Position numbers and translations under genes: made by a program. From contig NZ_JAAOEO010000030.1 in NCBI RefSeq assembly GCF_011393025.1, forward strand, positions 1 to 36,660: DNA of 36,660 bases, in the 5' to 3' direction. The notes under the pieces are model-generated. The model saw nothing but the letters and a program-made list of their open reading frames with translations, searched no databases and was not told the origin of the DNA. The stretch is from Neobacillus terrae. Its GTDB lineage: Bacteria; Bacillota; Bacilli; Bacillales; Cytobacillaceae. Below are positions 1 to 7,700 of the stretch, in pieces (the stretch's first letter is position 1; every line of letters starts with the position of its first letter).

Positions 1-50
1 AAGGGTTTGGATCACACCCCACAATTTTTAGTTGAAAACACTTGCATTTG

Positions 51-80
51 ATTTTACACAATTAATAGGACTTGACTCAA
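51..80 (-). promoter_or_regulatory. Candidate sigma-A promoter reading out of the window
   Basis: On the minus strand a TTGAGT -35 (75-80) lies 18 bp from a TAAAAT -10 (51-56). It sits downstream of the purA terminator and points to whatever lies left of the window. In B. subtilis the walRK operon follows purA, so this could be its promoter, but that gene is not visible. The -35 overlaps the first unit of the tandem repeat. It could be a chance match. Confidence 0.35.
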
Positions 81-210
81 AGAATGCACGATTTCTTACA
101 AAGAATGCACGAACTCTCGTAAAGAATGCACGATTCGTAAAAGAAATGCCCCATCAGGGAAGTAAATGCCTGTCCGCCAAGCCTTATGGCTAACTTTAAA
201 CTTGTATGCC
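79..210. repeat. Decaying 20-21 bp tandem repeat
   Basis: Three copies of AAAGAATGCACGA start at 79, 100 and 121, exactly 21 bp apart. The ATGC core recurs at 84, 105, 126, 146, 166 and 206, with ATGG at 185, so a 20-21 bp period continues through about seven progressively diverged units. The array lies between the purA terminator and the left end of the window. An open frame crosses it on the minus strand, but it shows no ribosome site or conserved protein and I do not call it a gene. Confidence 0.7.
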
Positions 211-232
211 CATCCTTCTCCCCAGCAAGTCA

Positions 233-262
233 GAAAAAAGGCCGGGCCACTATGACCCGACC
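233..262 (-). terminator. Rho-independent terminator of purA
   Basis: On the minus strand GGTCGGGTCA, a TAG loop and TGGCCCGGCC form a 10-bp stem with one G·U pair, followed by six T residues. It lies about 20 nt after the purA stop codon. Confidence 0.85.
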
Positions 263-283
263 AGGAATTAATCCCAAATTTAT

Positions 284-1576
284 TTAGTTCTGTCTCCAAG
301 GACTGCGAACAACATTTGTCTGGTTACGATCCGGTCCAACTGAGAAAGTTGAAAGAGGGATTCCTGTCAGCTGTGATACACGCTCAATATAATGGCGGGC
401 ATTAACAGGAAGTTCATCAAGAGTTTTAACACCTGTAATATCTTCCGTCCACCCTGGCAGCTCTTCATAAACCGGCTCACATTCAGAGATCACGTTCAGG
501 CTTGCAGGAAACTCATTAATAATTTCTCCCTTATACCGATATGCGATACAAATCTTTAGCGTTTCAATCCCTGTCAAAACATCAATTGAGTTTAAAGATA
601 AATCGGTAATACCGCTGACACGGCGAGCATGGCGGACAACCACACTGTCAAACCATCCCACACGGCGAGGACGGCCTGTTGTAGTGCCATACTCACGGCC
701 CACTTCGCGGATCTGGTTGCCAATCTCATTATTTAGCTCGGTAGGGAACGGTCCGTCTCCTACTCGTGATGTATAGGCCTTACAAACGCCCACAACATGA
801 GTGATCTTGGTAGGGCCAACTCCTGATCCAATAGTTACTCCTCCTGCTACAGGGTTGGAAGATGTAACAAACGGGTAGGTTCCCTGGTCAATATCGAGCA
901 TAACACCCTGAGCACCTTCAAATAAAACACGACGGCCTTCGTCCAGAGCATCATTTAAAACAACGGAAGTATCGCAAACATACTTTTTAATCTGCTGACC
1001 ATATTCGTAGTACTCATCAAGAATTTCTTCAATGGTAAATCCTTGTGTTTCATAAATTTTCTCAAATAAACGGTTCTTTTCCTGAAGGTTGCGGGCAAGT
1101 TTTTCTTCAAAAGACTTACGGTCTAACAAGTCCGCTATTCTAATGCCTACCCGTGCTGCTTTATCCATATAGGCAGGCCCGATTCCTTTTTTCGTAGTTC
1201 CGATTTTATTGGCGCCTTTACTTTCCTCTTCCACTTCGTCCAATTTTAAGTGATAAGGAAGGATGACATGTGCACGATTACTGATACGAAGATTATCAGC
1301 TGTAACGCCCTTTTCGAGCAAATAAGCCAATTCCTTCACAAGTGCCTTGGGATCGACTACCATACCATTACCAATAACGCTTATTTTATCTTTATAAAAA
1401 ATACCTGAAGGAATTAAATGCAATTTATAAGTTTCCCCGCCAAAACGAATTGTATGGCCTGCATTATTTCCACCCTGGTAACGGGCAATTACTTCTGCAT
1501 TTTCAGAAAGGAAGTCAGTGATTTTTCCTTTTCCTTCATCGCCCCATTGTGTTCCAACTACTACTACTGAAGACAT
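284..1576 (-). CDS. purA: Adenylosuccinate synthetase
   Basis: PurA joins IMP and aspartate using GTP to make adenylosuccinate, the first committed step from IMP to AMP, in the cytoplasm. The 430-residue product has the diagnostic N-terminal loop GTQWGDEGKGK (about residues 8-18), GNNAGHT shortly after, and a C-terminal guanine-binding segment ending SVGPDRNQT. I chose the ATG giving MSSVVVVG because an AGGTG ribosome site sits 8 nt upstream; a start three codons earlier would place that site inside the gene. The gene is monocistronic here, with its own promoter, a PurR-type box pair upstream and a terminator downstream. Length and sequence are normal for Bacillus. Confidence 0.98.
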   Translation of the reverse strand: MSSVVVVGTQWGDEGKGKITDFLSENAEVIARYQGGNNAGHTIRFGGETYKLHLIPSGIFYKDKISVIGNGMVVDPKALVKELAYLLEKGVTADNLRISNRAHVILPYHLKLDEVEEESKGANKIGTTKKGIGPAYMDKAARVGIRIADLLDRKSFEEKLARNLQEKNRLFEKIYETQGFTIEEILDEYYEYGQQIKKYVCDTSVVLNDALDEGRRVLFEGAQGVMLDIDQGTYPFVTSSNPVAGGVTIGSGVGPTKITHVVGVCKAYTSRVGDGPFPTELNNEIGNQIREVGREYGTTTGRPRRVGWFDSVVVRHARRVSGITDLSLNSIDVLTGIETLKICIAYRYKGEIINEFPASLNVISECEPVYEELPGWTEDITGVKTLDELPVNARHYIERVSQLTGIPLSTFSVGPDRNQTNVVRSPWRQN

Positions 1577-1641
1577 TAAAAGCACCTCCGGGTATTTAAC
1601 CTTATATTTAGTAAGTACGCAAAATCATAAATTCCTTCATT

Positions 1642-1671
1642 AGTTTACCAATTCGCAGTAGTCAAAGTCAA
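1642..1671 (-). promoter_or_regulatory. purA promoter
   Basis: A TTGACT -35 (1666-1671) and TAAACT -10 (1642-1647) are separated by 18 bp on the minus strand, about 65 bp before the purA start. The upstream PurBox (1674-1686) almost abuts the -35, as expected for a repressor-controlled promoter. Confidence 0.7.
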
Positions 1672-1673
1672 CA

Positions 1674-1717
1674 AAATACGAACATTAATAGTAATCTTTA
1701 AATATATGTTCGTAAAA
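1674..1717. promoter_or_regulatory. Inverted PurBox pair (PurR operator)
   Basis: Two inverted copies of a CGAAC-centred box face each other: AAATACGAACATT (1674-1686, plus) and TTTTACGAACATA (1705-1717, minus), with 18 bp between. The Bacillus PurR consensus as I know it is AWWWCCGAACWWT, and PurR binds inverted box pairs upstream of purine genes. The first box differs from it at one position. Repression relieved by PRPP is inferred from the B. subtilis family. Confidence 0.75.
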
Positions 1718-1738
1718 ATATTAAACTTTTAATATAAA

Positions 1739-2069
1739 GGCTTTGTTAATCTGGCCTGTGCGATTTTCACTAACGGTGCTGCTTTCCGCGGGCGGTCCGG
1801 TGCCTATCAAAATTCTTAGCTTAGCCCTTCGAGGTCGCTTCAGTCCCGACGTTGAAGTAATTTTGCCTTCATCGTAAGTCCCTCCAGCGCTTGTCGGGAC
1901 TAAATAAGGTGGTGCATCCGTTATTCTTTCTCCTCGACGCTTTGCACCTTTGCAGTCTCTCCTGGGGCCGTTTTTCCCGCAGGACATTAAATAGCTCCCT
2001 TGAAATCGCCCACACACGAAGGAAATGCGACAGCGTTTCCGAGGAGTCACAATGAGCTTTAACAGAGCC
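1739..2069 (-). repeat. Nested inverted-repeat intergenic element, copy 1
   Basis: Between purA and dnaB lies a 331-bp element read on the minus strand. Its ends are near-perfect inverted repeats (GGCTCTGTTAA at 2059-2069 and TTAACAAAGCC at 1739-1749, 10 of 11 complementary). Inside are GC-rich arms (TCCTGCGGGAAAA side at 1931-1985; GGACCGCCCGCGGAAAGC at 1781-1800) like those of the elements near 10.2 and 25.2 kb. Between the arms sits a second module (about 1805-1930) with its own GTCCCGAC/GTCGGGAC inverted repeat (1843-1850, 1893-1900). No gene is supported here. From memory it resembles repeats scattered through Bacillaceae genomes. Confidence 0.7.
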
Positions 2070-2073
2070 AATA

Positions 2074-2106
2074 TAAAAAAAGGCTGCTCCTTAACGGGCA
2101 GCCTTT
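2074..2106 (-). terminator. Terminator of dnaB
   Basis: AAAGGCTGC and GCAGCCTTT flank a CCGTTAAGGA loop on the minus strand and run into seven T residues. The stem begins within the dnaB stop codon, so termination is immediate. Confidence 0.85.
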
Positions 2107-3469
2107 ATGCTCCAGGTGGAATCGCCGAGTCATCAAATCGATTCTCTAAGTTTACGAATTTATTATATTCTTTAACAAATGCAAGCTGGACGGTACCAGT
2201 AGGGCCGTTACGCTGTTTTGCTATAATGATTTCGATAATGTTTTTATTCTCAGATTCTTTATCATAATAGTCATCGCGATAAAGGAAGGCCACGATATCA
2301 GCATCCTGCTCAATACTTCCGGATTCACGGATATCAGACATCATTGGGCGTTTATCCTGCCGCTGTTCCACTCCACGGGAAAGCTGTGATAACGCAATAA
2401 CGGGAACTTGCAATTCACGGGCTAATTGCTTTAATGAACGGGAAATTTCTGATACTTCCTGCTGGCGGTTTTCACCGCTGCGTCCGCTGCCCAGTATGAG
2501 CTGGAGGTAATCAATCAAAATCATTCCCAGGCCATGCTCCTGCTTCAGACGTCTGCATTTAGAACGTATATCACTAATTCTGACCCCTGGGGTATCATCA
2601 ATAAAAATCCCTGCATTCGAAAGGCTTCCCATAGCCATGGTTAGCTTTGCCCAGTCTTCATCAGTCAAGGAACCGGTTCTAAGCCTTTGGGCGTCAATAT
2701 TGCCTTCTGCGCACAGTATACGCATAACAAGCTGCTCTGCACCCATCTCAAGGCTGAAAATGGCAACATTTTCTCCAGTTTTAATCGCAACGTTTTGGGC
2801 AATATTAAGCGCAAATGCAGTTTTACCAACAGAAGGACGGGCACCAACAATGATTAAATCATTTCGCTGAAATCCGGCTGTCATGCGGTCTAACTCCCTA
2901 AAGCCAGTCTCAATTCCAGTAATATCCCCTTTTCGGTTGTGCATTTGTTCAATATTGTCGTAGGTCCGGACCAAAACGTCCTTTATATTATGAAAAGCAC
3001 CCGCATTTTTACGCTGGGCCACTTCCATTATATTTTTTTCTGCCTCACTTAAGAGAGCTTCAACTTCATCCTCACGAGTATAGCCATCCTGGGCAATTTC
3101 TGTTGCTGTACGGATTAAGCGGCGCAGGAGCGACTTTTCTCCTACTATTCTCGCATAATATTCAATATTGGCTGCTGTAGGCACAGAACCTGCCAGTTCA
3201 CTGAGATAGCTTACCCCACCTGTATCTTCAAGGAGTTTGGATGCTGCCAATTCTTCTGTTACCGTAATCAAATCAACCGCTTTACCATGATCATTCAGAC
3301 TGAGCATAGCATTAAATATCTTTTGATGGGCTGCTCGATAAAAATCTTCAGGAATAAGCATTTCCGAAGCCATAGTTAATGCTGATGGCTCCAGGAAGAT
3401 TGCTCCAAGGACAGCCTGTTCAGCCTCAATATTTTGCGGCGGAAGACGGTCTGCCAATAATTCACTCAT
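2105..3469 (-). CDS. dnaB: Replicative DNA helicase DnaB (B. subtilis DnaC)
   Basis: This hexameric 5'-3' helicase unwinds DNA at the replication fork. The 454 residues match the B. subtilis protein in length. An N-terminal DnaB domain (about 8-110) opens with LPPQNIEAEQAVLGAI, followed by a linker and a RecA-like ATPase domain with Walker A GARPSVGKT (about 209-217) and the LIDYLQL Walker B segment near 310-320. The ATG follows a GGGAGG ribosome site. Upstream is the rplI gene, separated by a terminator hairpin, so dnaB may be expressed by readthrough from yybS–gdpP–rplI or by a weak promoter I could not define. No intein or other insertion is present. Confidence 0.97.
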   Translation of the reverse strand: MSELLADRLPPQNIEAEQAVLGAIFLEPSALTMASEMLIPEDFYRAAHQKIFNAMLSLNDHGKAVDLITVTEELAASKLLEDTGGVSYLSELAGSVPTAANIEYYARIVGEKSLLRRLIRTATEIAQDGYTREDEVEALLSEAEKNIMEVAQRKNAGAFHNIKDVLVRTYDNIEQMHNRKGDITGIETGFRELDRMTAGFQRNDLIIVGARPSVGKTAFALNIAQNVAIKTGENVAIFSLEMGAEQLVMRILCAEGNIDAQRLRTGSLTDEDWAKLTMAMGSLSNAGIFIDDTPGVRISDIRSKCRRLKQEHGLGMILIDYLQLILGSGRSGENRQQEVSEISRSLKQLARELQVPVIALSQLSRGVEQRQDKRPMMSDIRESGSIEQDADIVAFLYRDDYYDKESENKNIIEIIIAKQRNGPTGTVQLAFVKEYNKFVNLENRFDDSAIPPGA

Positions 3470-3533
3470 CCTGCCAACCTCCCATTTACCAGAATAAATC
3501 TATATTTTAAAAAGTAATGATAGAAATCCACTA

Positions 3534-3565
3534 GAAAAAAAGTGACCAGCCAGTACCGATCACTT
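3534..3565 (-). terminator. Terminator or attenuator between rplI and dnaB
   Basis: AGTGATC and GGTCACT pair with one G·U on the minus strand and are followed by seven T residues. It lies after rplI and before dnaB, so it should reduce transcription of dnaB relative to rplI. Confidence 0.7.
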
Positions 3566-3620
3566 TTTATCTCAACTATTCTATTTTAGCACGTTTTCGA
3601 CAGTAATCGCACTGCCAAAA

Positions 3621-4070
3621 TTAGTTTACTTCTTTTACATGGACAGTTAACGATGCTGTAACATCGTGATAAAGCCTTACAGGAACCTTTATATGCCCCA
3701 ATGTACGGATGGCATCCTCAAGCTCCATTTTTCTTTTATCAATTTTAATTCCATGCTTTTTATTTAATTCTTCAGCAATTTGCTTTGTTGTTATAGATCC
3801 AAAAATCCTTCCGCCTTCACCTGCTTTTGCTGTTAATTCAACAGTCGTTTTTTCAAGTATTTCTTTTAATTTTTTTGCTTCTTCTAGTTCTGCAGCTGCT
3901 TCTTTTTCTTCTTTCTTCTTTTGGGCTTCCAGAGAACTTGTATTAGCCTGATTTGCTTCTACAGCTAGGCCTTGTTTAAAAAGAAAATTTTGTGCATAGC
4001 CGTCAGCTACATTTTTAACTTCCCCTTTTTTTCCTTTACCCTTTACATCTTTAAGAAAAATTACCTTCAT
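3621..4070 (-). CDS. rplI: Large-subunit ribosomal protein L9
   Basis: L9 binds 23S rRNA at the base of the L1 stalk and helps maintain reading frame. The product of 149 residues starts MKVIFLKDVKGKGKKGEV, the conserved L9 N-terminal domain, followed by a long charged connecting helix (about 45-75, rich in Lys and Glu) and a C-terminal domain. Its ATG overlaps the gdpP stop as ATGA, and its GGAGG ribosome site lies within the last gdpP codons, so the two are translationally coupled. Operon order gdpP–rplI is standard in Bacillus. Confidence 0.97.
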   Translation of the reverse strand: MKVIFLKDVKGKGKKGEVKNVADGYAQNFLFKQGLAVEANQANTSSLEAQKKKEEKEAAAELEEAKKLKEILEKTTVELTAKAGEGGRIFGSITTKQIAEELNKKHGIKIDKRKMELEDAIRTLGHIKVPVRLYHDVTASLTVHVKEVN

Positions 4071-6040
4071 TCTTTTTTTCCTCCTCCAAAGTATTCATCT
4101 ATAGCCTGTTTAAGCTGCTCCTCGGCTCCCTCAATGGAAACTCCAGTCATTTGGGTAGCAGCATTTGTTAAGTGCCCTCCGCCATGCAGGCTTTCCATGA
4201 TAACCTGTACATTTACATCCCCAAGTGATCTTGCACTGACGCCGACCATCTCTGGGCTTCTTTTTGAAAGAACAAAAGAGGCTTGTACCCCGTCCATTGT
4301 TAATAACGTATCTGCAGCCTGGGCGATAAGAACCTGATCAAATAACTCATTTTCTTGCCCTTTAGCAATGGCAAGACCATCACGATAGAAAATCACAGAT
4401 TCAATCAATTTAGAACGTTTAATATAGGTTTCGACATCTTCTTTTAAGAATTTCTGTACTAATACTGTATCTGCTCCCTGTGCCCTTAAATAAGATGCTG
4501 CATCAAAGGTTCTTGAACCCGTACGCAAAGTAAAGCTTTTCGTATCAACAATAATTCCTGCAAGTAATGCAGTAGCTTCCAGCATATCAATTTTGCCGCG
4601 CTTTGGCTGATACTCGAGCAGCTCGGTTACGAGTTCCGCTGTTGAAGATGCATAAGGTTCCATGTAGACTAGCAAAGGATTTTTAATAAAATCCTCACCT
4701 CTTCGGTGGTGGTCAATAACGACTACATTATCAATTCTGTTTAAAAGTCTTTCATCAATGACAAGAGATGGCTTATGGGTATCGACAACAACCAATAAAG
4801 TATCATCGGTAGCAATCTCAAGTGCTTCTTCTGGACTAATAAAATGTGTATATAAATCACCATGCTGCCTGATTTCCTCTACAAGCCGTTTAACACCCGT
4901 ATCTATCTCATCAAAATTAACAACTATATAGCCTTCCCGCTGGTTGACCTGGGCTACCTTTTGGATTCCAATGGCAGAACCAATTGCATCCATATCGGGA
5001 CTTTTATGGCCCATAATAATGACTTTATCACTTTCAGCAATTAACTCCTTAAGAGCGTGTGAAATAACCCGTGCCCTAACCCTGGTTCTTTTTTCAATTG
5101 GATTCGTTTTCCCTCCAAAAAACTTAACCTTTCCATTTGACTGTTTAATAGCCGCCTGGTCTCCCCCTCTTCCCAGCGCAAGGTCAAGGCTGGATTGGGC
5201 AAGGGTGCCAAGCTCAGGAAGGGAGGAAACACCGGTGCCTACACCAATACTTAATGTCAGCGAAACATTTTGTTTTGATGTTAATTCCCTAACCTCGTCA
5301 AGAATGGAAAACTTCGCTTTTTCGAGCCCCTGTAATATGTGTTCATTAAACACTCCGATAAAACGCTCGGAGGATATCCTTTTTAAAAAGATCCCATTAT
5401 CCTGGGCCCACTTATTCAAAATGGAAGTAACCAGATTGTTGATACTGCTGCGCATCTGGTCATCCATACCCTGAGTGAGTTCTTCATAATTATCGAGAAA
5501 AATAATAGCTATGGCTGTCCTTTCCTCTCGATATAGCTTTTCAATTTCTGTTTGCTCTGTAACATCAAAGAAGTAGAGGAGCCTTTCCTCTGGTTTATGT
5601 ATGACACGAAACTTACGGTCATGGAGTGTGATAATTTCCGTTTCAACTTCCTGCTTGATTAAAGGAATCAAAGCATCTGCAACATCGTAAAGTGACCGGC
5701 CTACAAGCGTATCCTCGTCAAAACAGGAGGCTAGGAAAGGGTTAGTCCATTCAATATAATATTCGTCGTTAATGAGCATAATCCCAATTGGCATTCCCAT
5801 TAACGCCTCTTCACCCACTCGTTTTACCCTGTATGAAAGAGTTGTTATATACTCCTCCATTTCTTTACGCTGCCGGTTATCAATATGAAACATATAGTAA
5901 ACAGGCAAAGTAATGAGCAGGAGGCCAGCCAGGGCAAGAATCCAATTATATAAAAACAGGACGCAAAGGAGCAATAAAGCTACGCCCAGTAGTCCATAAA
6001 AAGGATAACGAATAGATCGTTTTTCTAAAAATGCAGGCAT
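4067..6040 (-). CDS. gdpP: Cyclic-di-AMP phosphodiesterase GdpP
   Basis: GdpP hydrolyses c-di-AMP to 5'-pApA at the membrane and so affects potassium balance, cell-wall stress and beta-lactam tolerance. The 657-residue protein has two N-terminal membrane helices (about 13-53), a PAS domain (about 75-150, with PIGIMLINDEYYIEWTNP), a degenerate GGDEF domain (about 170-300, where the signature is SERF rather than GGDEF) and a DHH/DHHA1 phosphodiesterase. Metal-binding motifs are intact: GHKSPDMDAIGSA, VVVDTHKPS, VIDHHRRG and the C-terminal GGGHLTNAA. The degenerate GGDEF is the family norm, so diguanylate cyclase activity is not expected. It overlaps rplI by 4 bp and follows yybS by about 30 bp. 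Confidence 0.96.
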   Translation of the reverse strand: MPAFLEKRSIRYPFYGLLGVALLLLCVLFLYNWILALAGLLLITLPVYYMFHIDNRQRKEMEEYITTLSYRVKRVGEEALMGMPIGIMLINDEYYIEWTNPFLASCFDEDTLVGRSLYDVADALIPLIKQEVETEIITLHDRKFRVIHKPEERLLYFFDVTEQTEIEKLYREERTAIAIIFLDNYEELTQGMDDQMRSSINNLVTSILNKWAQDNGIFLKRISSERFIGVFNEHILQGLEKAKFSILDEVRELTSKQNVSLTLSIGVGTGVSSLPELGTLAQSSLDLALGRGGDQAAIKQSNGKVKFFGGKTNPIEKRTRVRARVISHALKELIAESDKVIIMGHKSPDMDAIGSAIGIQKVAQVNQREGYIVVNFDEIDTGVKRLVEEIRQHGDLYTHFISPEEALEIATDDTLLVVVDTHKPSLVIDERLLNRIDNVVVIDHHRRGEDFIKNPLLVYMEPYASSTAELVTELLEYQPKRGKIDMLEATALLAGIIVDTKSFTLRTGSRTFDAASYLRAQGADTVLVQKFLKEDVETYIKRSKLIESVIFYRDGLAIAKGQENELFDQVLIAQAADTLLTMDGVQASFVLSKRSPEMVGVSARSLGDVNVQVIMESLHGGGHLTNAATQMTGVSIEGAEEQLKQAIDEYFGGGKKE

Positions 6041-6070
6041 CTTTCCAGCTCCTAATTAATAGTGGAATTC

Positions 6071-7018
6071 TTACTGTTTATTTTCCCTACGTTTTCTAAA
6101 ATCAAAACCTAAGTCAATTATACCTAATAAAGAAACAACATAAAGAAATATTGGAACCACAAAGATAAGAATTGTAACGATAATCTGGAATCCCCTGGAT
6201 ATAGACCGTTTATGAAAAAGATAGTATAGGACAAAAAGGCCCTGCAAAAACATTAGTAGAGATAATACATAAAATAAATTAATAACCACTGCGTGCCAAT
6301 ACGTTCCTGCAGCAGGATGAAAAATTAAATTCGCTCCCAATGCAATTATATAGTACCATAAAAGGCTCCGTGGTAGGGTAAGCTCTCTAAAAGGCTTCCC
6401 GACAGGAATGGTAATTCCAAGTCTTTTTAAAATTGGGAAGTTGACAATCTGTAAAATATAAACTGTAAACAACGACGATAGGACAAACAAACTTGGAAAA
6501 ATAGTTTTTATTGTCACAATCATGTCTTTGTATTGCTTTGTTACTTTGTCCGCCTGAGACCCTTGGCCCATACCTTTTAACATTCTAGTGGTTATTTTCA
6601 ATGATTCATTAACAGAATCATTGAATTGCTGAATGAAATTCATATGAAATAGGCCTACACTTATAGCATAAAGAGCTACGGTACTTATTAAAAAAGTAAC
6701 AGTGCTAATTAGTAATATAAATGGACGGCTTTTATTCTTTTGAATCAAGTAACCCATTACCGCTCCTGTTGCGCCAAAAAGAAGCAGGTAAACAATACCC
6801 CAAATTCCCGAGATTATTATTGAAATAATCACTGCTGCGGCTAAAAAGACTATTATCCCTTTAAAGTTATACTTTGCTGTAAATAGCATAAACGGAAGAG
6901 GCAGAAAAAAGATAATTATTGCTCCTAAAAAAGGCACATAAAGTGTTAACAATAATATAATAGCGAATGCTGCCAGCAGGACAGCACCTTCCGTTAACTG
7001 ACGAGTATTTTTCAACAT
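6071..7018 (-). CDS. yybS: YybS family membrane protein (DUF2232)
   Basis: This is a polytopic membrane protein of 315 residues whose biochemical role is not known to me. Several hydrophobic helices are clear, for example AAFAIILLLTLYVPFLGAII near the N terminus and a C-terminal cluster ending LYVVSLLGIIDLG before a basic tail. Sequence and position directly before gdpP match B. subtilis YybS. It is the first gene of the yybS–gdpP–rplI group and has a good promoter. The ATG lies only about 2 nt from GAGGTG, which is tight; the next codon is TTG and could serve instead with better spacing. A role in transport or membrane homeostasis would be a guess. Confidence 0.88.
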   Translation of the reverse strand: MLKNTRQLTEGAVLLAAFAIILLLTLYVPFLGAIIIFFLPLPFMLFTAKYNFKGIIVFLAAAVIISIIISGIWGIVYLLLFGATGAVMGYLIQKNKSRPFILLISTVTFLISTVALYAISVGLFHMNFIQQFNDSVNESLKITTRMLKGMGQGSQADKVTKQYKDMIVTIKTIFPSLFVLSSLFTVYILQIVNFPILKRLGITIPVGKPFRELTLPRSLLWYYIIALGANLIFHPAAGTYWHAVVINLFYVLSLLMFLQGLFVLYYLFHKRSISRGFQIIVTILIFVVPIFLYVVSLLGIIDLGFDFRKRRENKQ

Positions 7019-7062
7019 TTCACCTCATAAGCTTCTTCTTGTTGTTATGTATCTTAACCTAT

Positions 7063-7091
7063 ATTTTAGCTACATAGGCACCTGTATTCAA
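7063..7091 (-). promoter_or_regulatory. Promoter of yybS–gdpP–rplI
   Basis: On the minus strand TTGAAT (7086-7091) and TAAAAT (7063-7068) are separated by 17 bp, about 45 bp before yybS. The match and spacing are those of a sigma-A promoter. Confidence 0.72.
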
Positions 7092-7104
7092 CTATTGGAA
7101 TTAT

Positions 7105-7136
7105 AAAAGAAAAGCGCAAGCGCCCGTTCAGCGACG
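7105..7136 (+). repeat. Short repeat-family remnant, copy 1
   Basis: The segment GAAAAGCGCAAGCGCCCGTT followed by CAGCGACG is nearly repeated at 8690-8719. It starts a gene-free stretch (to about 7363) with scattered inverted-repeat fragments such as CAGCTT/GAGCTG. The small open frames across it have no ribosome site or family resemblance. I regard the stretch as a decayed intergenic repeat between the yybS promoter and the rpsR terminator. Confidence 0.55.
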
Positions 7137-7363
7137 CTACTACCTGAGTAAACTTCCTGTATCAGCTTCTCTGTTCTGACAACATGCAGCTTTGCGACGA
7201 GCTGAACATAAGCTTCTTTGAAAAAGCGGTGGCGCAGGAGCACTTGATAGACCTTCCTTGTAAAAACTGTGCTTTTCCTTTGTGCGAAGCTAAAGCTGAT
7301 GAAGCCGACCTTGTCCTTAGCCATAGCGCGTTCGGGAATATATACATATGATTAGCTAAGAAT

Positions 7364-7397
7364 AAAAAAAGGCAGTAAGGAATGCCCCTACTGCCTT
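7364..7397 (-). terminator. Terminator of the rpsF–ssb–rpsR operon
   Basis: On the minus strand AAAAAGGCAGTA pairs with TACTGCCTTTTT around a GGGGCATTCCT loop and runs into a T tract. It lies about 15 nt after the rpsR stop. Confidence 0.9.
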
Positions 7398-7412
7398 TTT
7401 ACTTGCAATTAC

Positions 7413-7655
7413 TTATTCACCTGAAACATATGGTAATAATGCCATCATACGTGCACGCTTAATAGCGATTGTAAGTTTACGCTGATATTTAGCGTGAGTT
7501 CCAGTTACACGACGAGGTAAGATTTTACCGCGTTCAGAAATGAATTTTTTAAGAAGATCTACATCTTTATAGTCGATGTGTGTAATTCCGTGAGCTGTAA
7601 AATAGCACACTTTACGGCGCTTAGCGCGACCGCCTTTACGTCCTCCCATTGCCAT
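7413..7655 (-). CDS. rpsR: Small-subunit ribosomal protein S18
   Basis: S18 binds with S6 to the central domain of 16S rRNA in the 30S platform. The 80-residue product has the conserved RRKVCYFTAHGITHIDYKDV segment and ends MALLPYVSGE as in B. subtilis. I placed the start at MAMGGRKGG because GGAGGG lies just upstream. An ATG six codons earlier would put the ribosome site inside the coding frame. One Cys is retained, so this is not clearly the zinc-binding four-Cys form. It is the last gene of rpsF–ssb–rpsR and is followed by a strong terminator. Confidence 0.97.
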   Translation of the reverse strand: MAMGGRKGGRAKRRKVCYFTAHGITHIDYKDVDLLKKFISERGKILPRRVTGTHAKYQRKLTIAIKRARMMALLPYVSGE

Positions 7656-7700
7656 GGTATTTCCCTCCTTCATTTTGATATTCGTCCGTTAAATGAAAGG

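Noticed and set aside
79..210. Possible CRISPR array
   Set aside because: Units are 20-21 bp end to end, with no unique spacers and no cas genes nearby.
96..299. 67-codon minus-strand open frame with a period-like sequence next to purA
   Set aside because: It runs through the purA terminator and the 21-bp repeat and has no ribosome site or family match; the repeat explains its periodicity.
1721..2071. 116-codon minus-strand open frame between purA and dnaB
   Set aside because: It coincides with the nested repeat element and lacks a protein-like composition and a ribosome site.
3595..3603. TTTTCGACA, a reverse Spo0A-type box between rplI and dnaB
   Set aside because: A 7-base match lying at the 3' end of rplI, away from any promoter; likely chance.
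4067..6040. Active diguanylate cyclase in GdpP
   Set aside because: The GGDEF signature is replaced by SERF and this is the normal degenerate state in the GdpP family.
7088..7347. Two overlapping small minus-strand open frames before rpsR
   Set aside because: They cover repeat remnants and the region after the yybS promoter; no recognisable domain.
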